From contig NZ_AP022576.1 of assembly GCF_010730355.1 (NCBI RefSeq), forward strand, positions 1,922,001 through 1,986,000: a stretch of 64,000 nucleotides of DNA. The letters run 5' to 3'. Below, in pieces: positions 1-7,806 of this stretch; within the stretch, counting starts at the first letter, position 1, and every line of letters starts with the position of its first letter. The notes beneath the pieces were generated by a model. That model was not told the DNA's origin, did not search any database, and was given only the letters and a program-made list of their open reading frames with translations. The translations under genes were made by a program, and so were the position numbers. Source of the stretch: Mycobacterium florentinum (GTDB taxonomy: Bacteria; Actinomycetota; Actinomycetes; Mycobacteriales; Mycobacteriaceae).

Positions 1-243
1 GTAGGCCTGTCCCTTGATGGTTCCCACCGCCACGATCGCTCCGGTGACGAGCGCGACGACGGTGGGAATGACGAGTTCGGTTAACCACCAACGTATTCCG
101 TGGCGCTTTCGAACACTGTGCGACGGCGGATTCGGTCGAGGGCGGCCGGCCACCTGGGGTTGCTTGCGCCGCGGCCTACGGCGTTCACCATTGAGCGGCA
201 GCGCCCGCCTCTGACGATCTAGGACGACGACGGCCCGTGCCAT
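1..243 (-). CDS. partial membrane-anchored protein, N-terminal part
   Basis: An open frame on the minus strand begins at ATG (243-241) and runs off the left edge without a stop, giving 81 codons. The first 50 residues are rich in Arg, Pro and Gln. One hydrophobic segment follows at about residues 57-75 (from LVIPTVVALV), then a polar turn (IKGQAY). This suggests a basic cytoplasmic tail with a single-pass membrane anchor or start of an exported domain. Nothing identifies a family. The frame avoids stops and uses GC-rich third positions, unlike the overlapping plus-strand frame, which has no such segment. Confidence 0.55.
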   Translation of the reverse strand, partial: MARAVVVLDRQRRALPLNGERRRPRRKQPQVAGRPRPNPPSHSVRKRHGIRWWLTELVIPTVVALVTGAIVAVGTIKGQAY

Positions 244-307
244 GGGGCGCAGGCTAACGTCGGGCGCCTAAGACAGCGCAAAATGTGGGCATCCAGCTGG
301 TTGCCTA

Positions 308-805
308 TCAGCTGTTTTCCTCGCGGAGAGCTTGCATGGCCAAGTTGTTGAGCAATTGCCGGCCGACGTCGGTGCGCAACTGGGGCAGCATCGCCGACAC
401 GACACCGGCGGCGGTGAGCGCGAGACGGACCAGACCGTCCGGCGCGGTGGCCGCGTCGCGCAGCACCTCGTCCTCGACGCCGGGATCTCCCGAATGCTGC
501 GCCATCGCCATCCGGGCCACCAGTCGGTTGTCGCGGTCGAGATCGACCTCGTCGGGCGCGGCCGCCGAGGTCAGGGTTTGGCCGATCTCCGCGATTTCGT
601 GCGGTTCGCACAGCTGAGCCACCAGTTGCCACAGGATCGACACGGTGGCGCGGATCAGCTGCCGAACCCGGTCGTCGGGAATGACCTCGTCGTCGATGAT
701 CACGCGCATCCCGGCTTCGTCGCCGCGCTCGCCGTGCTGAATCAGCGCCAAAGCGCGACGGAAGTCTGTTGCGCCCACGGGCTCGTCACTGCTCACCCTG
801 TTCAT
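308..805 (-). CDS. conserved hypothetical protein, helical
   Basis: A 165-residue, mostly helical acidic protein that I do not recognise. It has no signal peptide, membrane segment or obvious catalytic motif. The mix of Leu/Ala-rich stretches (RQLIRATVSILWQLVAQL near residue 50; LVRLALTAAGVVSAML near 125) suggests a small helical bundle. It lies 95 bp downstream of nrdF2 on the same strand and could be co-transcribed. A plus-strand frame covering the same bases has poor composition and is taken as a shadow. Confidence 0.6.
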   Translation of the reverse strand: MNRVSSDEPVGATDFRRALALIQHGERGDEAGMRVIIDDEVIPDDRVRQLIRATVSILWQLVAQLCEPHEIAEIGQTLTSAAAPDEVDLDRDNRLVARMAMAQHSGDPGVEDEVLRDAATAPDGLVRLALTAAGVVSAMLPQLRTDVGRQLLNNLAMQALREENS

Positions 806-900
806 CCTGCCCGAGCCGGGTCTGGCAGTTCTGGCCGTGGCGCAGGCAGCGTCGATCCGCCTGCAGGAAACGAGATTTCGCGCCGGCCGGCGATGCCGCT

Positions 901-1887
<987 letters not shown>

Positions 1888-1936
1888 TCACACGCTGTTT
1901 TGGCTGCTGAACTGCTTGCTGTTACTCGGACCACAA

Positions 1937-1984
1937 ACACTACCCCTGGGGGCCGACAAGCCGCTGCAACACAAGAAGTTGTGT
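1937..1984 (-). promoter_or_regulatory. paired NrdR-type boxes upstream of nrdF2
   Basis: Box 1 (1937-1952) reads ACACTACCCCTGGGGG. Box 2 (1969-1984) reads ACACAAGAAGTTGTGT, a near-perfect palindrome (ACACAA, 4 bp, TTGTGT). Starts are 32 bp apart, about three helical turns, as is typical for NrdR repressor operators. The same pair with the same spacing lies before nrdH at 13514-13561. Confidence 0.75.
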
Positions 1985-2010
1985 CTACGTGTCGCAGCGT
2001 TTAGACGGAA

Positions 2011-2628
2011 TCAGTCCAGTCCGGCATCCCGCAGAGTATGCGTCAGCCCGTCTTCCAACGCGCTGAGCGCGATGTCGGTCAGGCGGCTCAGCTCGTCGAT
2101 GTCCTCGCCGCCTTTACTCATCCACGCTTCCAGCGAGGCAAACACCGCGGTGGCCAAACTGTGTGCCGCGATGTCGGCGATCATGGCCCCGTCGGCAGTC
2201 GGCTGTGATCGTTCGTGGATGAATCGGCTGATCTCGTCGGCGACCTGATCGCGCATTCGCCCGATGTGCGTGGTGATGATGTCCTGGTCGAGGTCGCGGG
2301 ACCGAATGGTGGCGGCCTCGCGGACCATCGCGAAGTCAAAAGGGAAGGCGTCCACGGCTTTTCGTACCGATGCGGTGATCGGTTCCCCGTGCGGGCGCAG
2401 CGCCAGCGCGCGAGCGAACCACTCGAAACCGATATCGTAATCGGCGAAGATCACCGCGTGCTTGGACGGGAAGTGCCGATAGAAGGTCCGCTCGGTCACG
2501 CCGACGTCGGCGACGATGTCGGAAACACTGGTTTGGTGCACGCCGTCCGCGACGAAGCGCTTCATCGCCGCCTGTATCAGGGCCTGACGCGTGCGCTGCC
2601 TACGAGTTTCCACGCCGTCAGCATCCAC
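2011..2628 (-). CDS. TetR family transcriptional regulator
   Basis: A 205-residue regulator with the N-terminal TetR helix-turn-helix at about residues 34-59 (SVSDIVADVGVTERTFYRHF) and a helical ligand-binding C-terminal domain. It is transcribed away from the FAD oxidoreductase at 2706. The short gap holds a perfect 16-bp palindrome (2652-2667), so it most likely represses that gene and possibly itself. An alternative GTG start lies a few codons in (VETRRQRT). The ligand is unknown. Confidence 0.9.
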   Translation of the reverse strand: MDADGVETRRQRTRQALIQAAMKRFVADGVHQTSVSDIVADVGVTERTFYRHFPSKHAVIFADYDIGFEWFARALALRPHGEPITASVRKAVDAFPFDFAMVREAATIRSRDLDQDIITTHIGRMRDQVADEISRFIHERSQPTADGAMIADIAAHSLATAVFASLEAWMSKGGEDIDELSRLTDIALSALEDGLTHTLRDAGLD

Positions 2629-2651
2629 TAAATGTCACCATTGACGCAAAT

Positions 2652-2667
2652 ATGTCACATGTGACAT
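2652..2667. promoter_or_regulatory. palindromic TetR operator
   Basis: ATGTCACATGTGACAT is a perfect 16-bp palindrome in the 77-bp gap between the TetR gene and the oxidoreductase gene, 38 bp before the latter's ATG. An additional half-site-like AAATGTCAC lies at about 2630, just upstream of the TetR start. Confidence 0.75.
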
Positions 2668-2705
2668 TGTGCCTCTGTCGACGGACTATCACCGGAGGAG
2701 TGGGC

Positions 2706-4283
2706 ATGGCGGACTATGACGCGATCATCATCGGAGCAGGTCACAACGGTTTAGTCGCCGCGAATGTGCTGGCCAAGAGCGGCGCGAAAGTGCTGGTGCT
2801 CGAACGCGCGCACTTCCTCGGCGGCATGGCCGCGACCCGGGAACTCTTCGACGGCTACAAGCACAGCGTCGGCGCCTGGGCCGTGCTCATCTGGCGCCAA
2901 GAGATGACCGAACGCCTCGAGCTGACCAAGTGGGGCTTCGAGCTGATGGATCAGTGGACGTCGACGTGCACGTTCGGCGACGCCGCGGACACCCCGTTCG
3001 TGATGTACAACGACCTGGAGCGGATGGGACGCCATCTCCTCGAGGATCACGGAGCCGACGTCGCGACCGGCCTGGGCGGGTTGTTCGCCCACATCGGGCG
3101 CTTCGCACCGTATTTCGTCGACTCGGCGTTCGGCCCGCCGCTGGACATCATCGAGGTGATCGCCTCCCAGCCCACGCCGCAGGACCGCCACGACTTCGCC
3201 CAGATGTGGTACGGCAGCACGATGGACACGGTCCGCCGCTTCCTGGCACCCGACCAGGGACGCTGCATCCAGGGCTCGCTGGCCGCGATGTCCATCGACG
3301 CGTTCGACGGCGGCCCGTGGACCCCGGGCTCGAATGCGTCGACGCTGTACCACTACCTGATCGGTGGCGGCAACGTCGAATACATCATGCCGCGCGGCGG
3401 CATCGGCTCACTGAGTACGGCACTGTGCAAACGCGCCGAGTCGCTGGGCGCCGAGGTGCAGATGAAGCAGCACGTGAAGGAGATCCTGGTCGAAGGCGGG
3501 CGCGCCGCCGGAGTCCAACTGCGCGACGGCACAACGATTTCCGCCGACGTCGTGCTGTCGTCGCTCGACCCGTACACCACGTTCGTGAATCTGGCCGGCG
3601 CGCAGAACTTTCCGCCCGACTATATCCGCAAGATCAAGGAGATCAACTTCAATCTGGGATACATCCAGGCGCACCTCACCATTGATCAAGCGCCGCAATG
3701 GATCGAGCGCCTGCAGCCCTACATGCAGGACAATGGGCAATGGTGTCCGACCGTCGCCTATGCACCGTCGCCGGAATACATCAGCGACGCATGGGAGCAA
3801 TACCGCAAGGGCATGCTGCCCGATGCGCCTCCCACGTACCTGTACATCCCCAGCATGGTCGACTCCTCGCTGGCGCCCGAAGGCAAGCACAGCGCAACGA
3901 TTTTCACGCCCTACTTCCCCACCGGGCTGGACGCCGACGAAAACCGAAGCTGGAAAGAGCAATACGCGGACACCTGCGTGAAAATCTTTGACACGTATGC
4001 GCCGGGCTTCGCCGACTCCGTCACCAACCGCGTGGTGTTCTCCAACCGCTACTTCGGCAGCACCTTCAGCGCACACGCCGGCGACTACTCGCATGGCCTG
4101 CTGCAGCCCAACCAACTGTGGACCGGGCGGGTGGTCGAGGGCGCCGACAAGTTCGCCACCCCGGTCGAGGGGCTCTACCTCTGCGGCCAGTGCACGCATC
4201 CGGGTCCGGGAGTGACCGGCATCCCAGGGTGGAACGGCGCGGAGGCCGCGATCGAGCACCTCAACGCGCGCGTCGCGCAATAG
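2706..4283 (+). CDS. FAD-dependent oxidoreductase, phytoene desaturase-like
   Basis: A 525-residue flavoprotein of the phytoene dehydrogenase/NAD(P)-FAD oxidoreductase type. The dinucleotide-binding fingerprint GAGHNG is at residues 10-15, followed by the Glu ending strand 2 (LVLERAHFLGG). The C-terminal part carries GLYLCGQCTHPGPGV, the flavin-contact region of this family. The start at 2706 has GGAGGAG five bases upstream. A longer frame from 2652 would place the operator inside the coding region and is rejected. The substrate is unknown; divergent TetR control suggests an inducible role in lipid or isoprenoid metabolism. Confidence 0.88.
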   Translation: MADYDAIIIGAGHNGLVAANVLAKSGAKVLVLERAHFLGGMAATRELFDGYKHSVGAWAVLIWRQEMTERLELTKWGFELMDQWTSTCTFGDAADTPFVMYNDLERMGRHLLEDHGADVATGLGGLFAHIGRFAPYFVDSAFGPPLDIIEVIASQPTPQDRHDFAQMWYGSTMDTVRRFLAPDQGRCIQGSLAAMSIDAFDGGPWTPGSNASTLYHYLIGGGNVEYIMPRGGIGSLSTALCKRAESLGAEVQMKQHVKEILVEGGRAAGVQLRDGTTISADVVLSSLDPYTTFVNLAGAQNFPPDYIRKIKEINFNLGYIQAHLTIDQAPQWIERLQPYMQDNGQWCPTVAYAPSPEYISDAWEQYRKGMLPDAPPTYLYIPSMVDSSLAPEGKHSATIFTPYFPTGLDADENRSWKEQYADTCVKIFDTYAPGFADSVTNRVVFSNRYFGSTFSAHAGDYSHGLLQPNQLWTGRVVEGADKFATPVEGLYLCGQCTHPGPGVTGIPGWNGAEAAIEHLNARVAQ

Positions 4284-4326
4284 CTGCTGCCACTGTTCTC
4301 AGCCTTAGTGCCCTTACCGTTAGGCC

Positions 4327-4647
4327 ATGGCTGAGTCCGCGCTGCTTCCGGAGCACCCGGAGTTGCGCATGCTGGCACAGGCTTTGGAAGATATCGGTGC
4401 CATTGCCGAGATCTTCGACGATAAGTGGCGAATCGTGTTCACCTCGAGTGAAGACGCACTGGCGCGGGGCCTAGACCCGGCGGCGATGCGCAATCACTAC
4501 GGACTGTCGCTGGCGGTTCGGCCGCACCATCACCCCGAATGGGTCACCGGGCCCCGGACGCGTTGCTTTACCGAACCCATTGCGGAACTAACCACCAACG
4601 AAAAAGCGATCCGCGACGCAGGTTCGATCGCGGTAGCGGAGCTATAG
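4327..4647 (+). CDS. hypothetical short sensor-like protein, possibly truncated
   Basis: A 106-residue frame starting 43 bp after the oxidoreductase. The opening part (HPELRMLAQALEDIGAIAEIFDDKWRIVFTSSE) resembles the PAS-like start of larger mycobacterial signalling proteins, in which a much longer effector region follows. Here the frame stops after 106 residues, directly before the operator at 4666. It may be a remnant of a longer gene or a small stand-alone protein. The family assignment comes from memory and is tentative. Confidence 0.45.
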   Translation: MAESALLPEHPELRMLAQALEDIGAIAEIFDDKWRIVFTSSEDALARGLDPAAMRNHYGLSLAVRPHHHPEWVTGPRTRCFTEPIAELTTNEKAIRDAGSIAVAEL

Positions 4648-4665
4648 GCGAAACCCTTTCACACG

Positions 4666-4683
4666 ATGTACCATTTGGTACAT
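4666..4683. promoter_or_regulatory. inverted repeat operator overlapping a start codon
   Basis: ATGTACCA-TT-TGGTACAT has 8-bp arms with a 2-bp spacer. Its last two bases are the first two of the ATG (4682) of the SRPBCC gene. It is probably the operator of the TetR gene in the same operon. The overlap implies a leaderless or nearly leaderless transcript. Confidence 0.7.
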
Positions 4684-5128
4684 GTTTAACGAGGACAGTA
4701 TCGAGATCGATGCGCCCCCGCAGCTGGTTTGGGATGTCTTCAGCGACGTCGAGCACTGGCCCGACTGGACCGCGTCGGTGACATCCCTGGTCGGACTGGA
4801 CGGACCCGGCCTCGCCGTCGGCAACCGGTTCACGATCAAGCAGCCCGGCATGCAGAAGCTGGTGTGGAAAGTCACCGAGATCGAGCCGGGTACGTCCTGG
4901 ACCTGGGTGCAACGCTCCCCCGGCGTCAATGTCATCGCCCGCCACTTTGTGACCGCGCGCCCCGGCGGCGGCACGTTGGTACGCCAGGAACTCGATCAGC
5001 GCGGCTTCCTCGGCGCGCCGGTCGGGTGGCTGATGGTCAAGAAGACCAGGCGGTTCCTCGAGATGGAGGCCCGGGGCCTCAAGGCCCGGTCTGAGGAGCG
5101 CAGTCGCGCCAATGGCCCGCACGCCTGA
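4682..5128 (+). CDS. SRPBCC (polyketide cyclase/START-like) protein
   Basis: A 148-residue small hydrophobic-ligand-binding fold. It opens with the family signature IEIDAPPQLVWDVFSDVEHWPDWT, has a basic/hydrophobic middle (FTIKQPGMQKLVWKVTEIEPG) and ends in a long C-terminal helix (WLMVKKTRRFLEMEA). It overlaps the following TetR gene by 17 bp, so the two are one operon. No ribosome-binding site precedes the ATG and the operator overlaps it, both consistent with leaderless translation. The ligand cannot be read from the sequence. Confidence 0.85.
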   Translation: MFNEDSIEIDAPPQLVWDVFSDVEHWPDWTASVTSLVGLDGPGLAVGNRFTIKQPGMQKLVWKVTEIEPGTSWTWVQRSPGVNVIARHFVTARPGGGTLVRQELDQRGFLGAPVGWLMVKKTRRFLEMEARGLKARSEERSRANGPHA

Positions 5129-5666
5129 CCTGGCGCGACGGCGCGAACTGCTCGACGCCCTGATCGACGCGTTCGCCGACGGCGGCATCGGCGACCGCTC
5201 ACTGCGCGAAGTAGCCGGCGCGGTCGGCACCAGTCATCGAATGTTGCTGCATCACTTCGGGTCTCGAGAGGAGCTGCTGCTGGCGGTCGTCGAGGAGGTC
5301 GAGCACCGCCAGATGGGCCTGCTCTCGGAATTGCCGACGGACCCGGCCGAAGGCTTCGCCGCGATGTGGTCCGATCTACGCCGGCCCGATCTGCGCCGGC
5401 TGGAACGCCTCTTCTTCGAGTGCTACGCCCGCGCCGCCCAGGGCGAAACACCTTTCGCCCGAATGGTTCCCGGCGCCGTCGACGGCTGGCTCAGCGCGGT
5501 GGATGCCATCGGACAAGAGCCGACAGACTCTGCGATGGCGCGGCTCGGGCTGGCCGTCACCCGCGGACTGCTGCTGGACCTGGTGGCCACCAACGACGAT
5601 GCCGGCGTGGACGCGGCCGCAAAGGCTTTCGCCGACCTGCTCAGGCTTTGGGCAACACCGAAATAA
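5112..5666 (+). CDS. TetR family transcriptional regulator
   Basis: A 184-residue regulator with the HTH at about residues 28-53 (SLREVAGAVGTSHRMLLHHFGSREEL). It overlaps the SRPBCC gene by 17 bp and presumably autoregulates the operon through the inverted repeat at 4666-4683. Its 3' end overlaps the convergent TetR gene by 26 bp. Confidence 0.88.
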   Translation: MARTPDLARRRELLDALIDAFADGGIGDRSLREVAGAVGTSHRMLLHHFGSREELLLAVVEEVEHRQMGLLSELPTDPAEGFAAMWSDLRRPDLRRLERLFFECYARAAQGETPFARMVPGAVDGWLSAVDAIGQEPTDSAMARLGLAVTRGLLLDLVATNDDAGVDAAAKAFADLLRLWATPK

Positions 5667-6210
5667 GGGTATCGACGAGTTCCTCGGCATTGGTGTGCCA
5701 CTTGTCCAAATCCATGTGGCCGCTCAGGTCCAGACCCGTGATGCCATGGGCGCTGGTCAACAGCAGCGCTCCGTAGCGTCTCGCCTGCGCCGGACCGGTG
5801 ATGCGACCGACGAGGTCGAGAAACAGATCCTGCGCCCGTTCGGCCACCTGCATCGCCTCGGTCGGGTCCCCCGCCGGCGGGGTGAACATCAGCCGGTACA
5901 GGTGCGGGCGGGTGCGGCCGAGGTCAATCAACGAAAGCAGCCCGGAGCGCAAAGACTTCTCGGGCGAGTCGTCGCTATTGGCCAAAGCCTCTAGTAGGTC
6001 GCCCAATTCGCTCAACGCGCTGGTGGCCAGGACCGCGAGCAACGATTCCTTGTCGGCGAAGTGGCGATACGCCGCCGAGTGCGAAACACCAGCCCGAGCG
6101 CCCACCTCGCGCAGCGTGACCGCCTCGACGCCGCCGAGGTCGAGTAATACCCCCGCGGCCTCGAGCAGCGAGCGGCGAGTCGCCGCAGCACTCTCCGCTC
6201 GTGTGGTCAC
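5641..6210 (-). CDS. TetR family transcriptional regulator
   Basis: A 189-residue regulator with HTH VTLREVGARAGVSHSAAYRHF and the C-terminal domain seen in this TetR subgroup (LRSGLLSLIDLGRTRPHLYRLMF). The frame can be extended to 6249. The GTG at 6210 (VTTRAES) is preferred because two operator copies lie at 6235-6283, so the longer version would put an operator inside the coding region. It is divergent from the SDR gene at 6312, its likely target. Confidence 0.88.
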   Translation of the reverse strand: MTTRAESAAATRRSLLEAAGVLLDLGGVEAVTLREVGARAGVSHSAAYRHFADKESLLAVLATSALSELGDLLEALANSDDSPEKSLRSGLLSLIDLGRTRPHLYRLMFTPPAGDPTEAMQVAERAQDLFLDLVGRITGPAQARRYGALLLTSAHGITGLDLSGHMDLDKWHTNAEELVDTLISVLPKA

Positions 6211-6234
6211 CCGCCGAGCATAAGCCAGCCATCC

Positions 6235-6283
6235 AGTTGACAATGTCAACTGGAACGCCTAACTTCAGTTGACAACGTCAACT
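6235..6283. promoter_or_regulatory. tandem palindromic operators
   Basis: Two near-identical 17-bp palindromes: AGTTGACAATGTCAACT (6235-6251) and AGTTGACAACGTCAACT (6267-6283). Starts are 32 bp apart in the TetR/SDR divergent promoter region. The spacing places both on the same helix face, as expected for two cooperating TetR dimers. Confidence 0.8.
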
Positions 6284-6311
6284 CAAACACTGCCGCCGGA
6301 TGGAGATCGTC

Positions 6312-7235
6312 ATGAATTCCTCGAATCGAACCGACCGTCAAGAGCTGATCGTCGTGACCGGCGCGTCCACCGGAATGGGCGCAGCAACGGCTAAAGAGCT
6401 GGCCCGCAGAGGTTTTCACGTGCTCGCCGGTGTGCGCCGCGACGCCGATGCCGACGCGTTGCGGGCCGACGGGCCTGAGGGGCTAGAACCGGTCATCCTC
6501 GACATCACGATGGAATCGGATGTGGCCGCGATCGCGGACCGCGTCGCGAGCGACCCGCTGCGCCGGCCGCTGCGGGCGCTGATCAACAACGCCGGCATCG
6601 CGATCAACGCGCCGGTGGAGACCTTGCCGATTATCCAGTGGCGCAAGCAGTTCGAGGTGAACCTGTTCGGCCACATCGCGATGACCCAAGCCCTACTGCC
6701 GGCCCTGCTACTCAGCTCGGGCACCGTCGTGAACATCAGTTCCGTCGGCGGGAAGGTGGTCTTGCCGACCTACGGCGCCTACGCCGGTTCAAAGTTCGCG
6801 CTCGAGGCGGTCAGCGATGCCCTGCGACGGGAGGTCGCAAAGCTCGGCATCAAAGTCGTCGTCGTCGAACCCGGCGGGGTCAAGACCGAGATGGTCGAAC
6901 GGGGAATCGCCACCGCCCAAGAACTGAAAGCCAACATGACCGCTGCCCAACTCGCACGCTACGGCGACCTGACGACGGCCGTTACGGCGCAAGCAGAATC
7001 CTTCACCGAGGCCGGCGTTTCGGCCGAGCACGCCGCAAAGGTCATCGCCAAGGCGGCCACCTCATCTCGCCCGCGCACGCGTTACACGATTGGGCGTGAC
7101 GCCGCGATCCTGCTGCGGGTCAGCCGCCTCGTCTCCGACCGGGCGCTGGATCGGATCGTGCGCATGAACCTGCGGTCTTTTGTCAAGGATTCAAGCGAAA
7201 AGACCAGCGCCGCAACGGCTTCCGTCGGCACATAG
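6312..7235 (+). CDS. short-chain dehydrogenase/reductase
   Basis: A 307-residue classical SDR. Seen are TGASTGMGA (cofactor loop, about residues 16-24), INNAGIAI, the catalytic Ser region (VVNISSVGGK) and YGAYAGSKF (Tyr-x3-Lys). The start at 6312 follows GGAG with 6-bp spacing; an earlier in-frame ATG at 6300 has no such site. The arginine in the first cofactor strand (GVRRDADAD) favours NADP(H). It is longer than typical SDRs because of a C-terminal helical extension. Probably repressed by the divergent TetR. Confidence 0.9.
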   Translation: MNSSNRTDRQELIVVTGASTGMGAATAKELARRGFHVLAGVRRDADADALRADGPEGLEPVILDITMESDVAAIADRVASDPLRRPLRALINNAGIAINAPVETLPIIQWRKQFEVNLFGHIAMTQALLPALLLSSGTVVNISSVGGKVVLPTYGAYAGSKFALEAVSDALRREVAKLGIKVVVVEPGGVKTEMVERGIATAQELKANMTAAQLARYGDLTTAVTAQAESFTEAGVSAEHAAKVIAKAATSSRPRTRYTIGRDAAILLRVSRLVSDRALDRIVRMNLRSFVKDSSEKTSAATASVGT

Positions 7236-7268
7236 CCGCTCCGCCCGGGTACGACCGACGGCGATGCT

Positions 7269-7727
7269 TCAGTCGGAGGTGTGCACGATCAGAACGTCGG
7301 TCTTGGCCTTGCGAGAGACTTCGGATGGCACCGATCCCAGCAGCCGCCCGGCGACGCTGGCGAGTCCGACGTTGCCGATGACCAGCAGGTCGGCTTTGGC
7401 CTCTTCGGCCAGGTTGACCAGCGCGGTGATGGGGGCACCGACGATCGACTTCTCCTCGACGTTCTGGGCGCCGGCTTTGCGCGCCCGGATCGCGGCTTCC
7501 CGCAGGATTGCGTAGAAGGGGGCCTCGCCCACCGTCCGGTAATCCTGACCGTGGTCGCTTCCGGGCGGGATGGCGTAGCGGCCCTTCTCCTCGGGGACCG
7601 GGAGATGCGCCGTCGCAATGATCAACTTCGCGCCGTGATCAGCAGCGATCGCGCCCGCGCGGTCCACCGCACGCAACGACGACTCCGAGCCATCGGTGCC
7701 GACTACGACAGTTTGATAGGCGCTCAT
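7269..7727 (-). CDS. universal stress protein, ATP-binding type
   Basis: A 152-residue UspA-family protein. It begins with the strand and Asp of the nucleotide pocket (VVVGTDGSESS) and ends with the ATP-binding motif G-x2-G-x9-G-S (from GNVGLASV), so it should bind ATP. This is a single-domain form, unlike the duplicated ones of the DosR regulon. I saw no convincing DosR box upstream. Its partners are unclear; the upstream neighbour on the same strand is the monooxygenase, 79 bp away. Confidence 0.92.
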   Translation of the reverse strand: MSAYQTVVVGTDGSESSLRAVDRAGAIAADHGAKLIIATAHLPVPEEKGRYAIPPGSDHGQDYRTVGEAPFYAILREAAIRARKAGAQNVEEKSIVGAPITALVNLAEEAKADLLVIGNVGLASVAGRLLGSVPSEVSRKAKTDVLIVHTSD

Positions 7728-7806
7728 TTTCCTCCAATGTCCCAGACGAAGCCCTGAACTCCCAGACTAAAACGAATTGGTATAGGTGAATAGCCTGGGA
7801 TTATGC

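Noticed and set aside
7728..7806. DosR (DevR) box upstream of the universal stress protein
   Set aside because: Only a weak TCTGGGA half-match; the 20-bp palindrome is absent.
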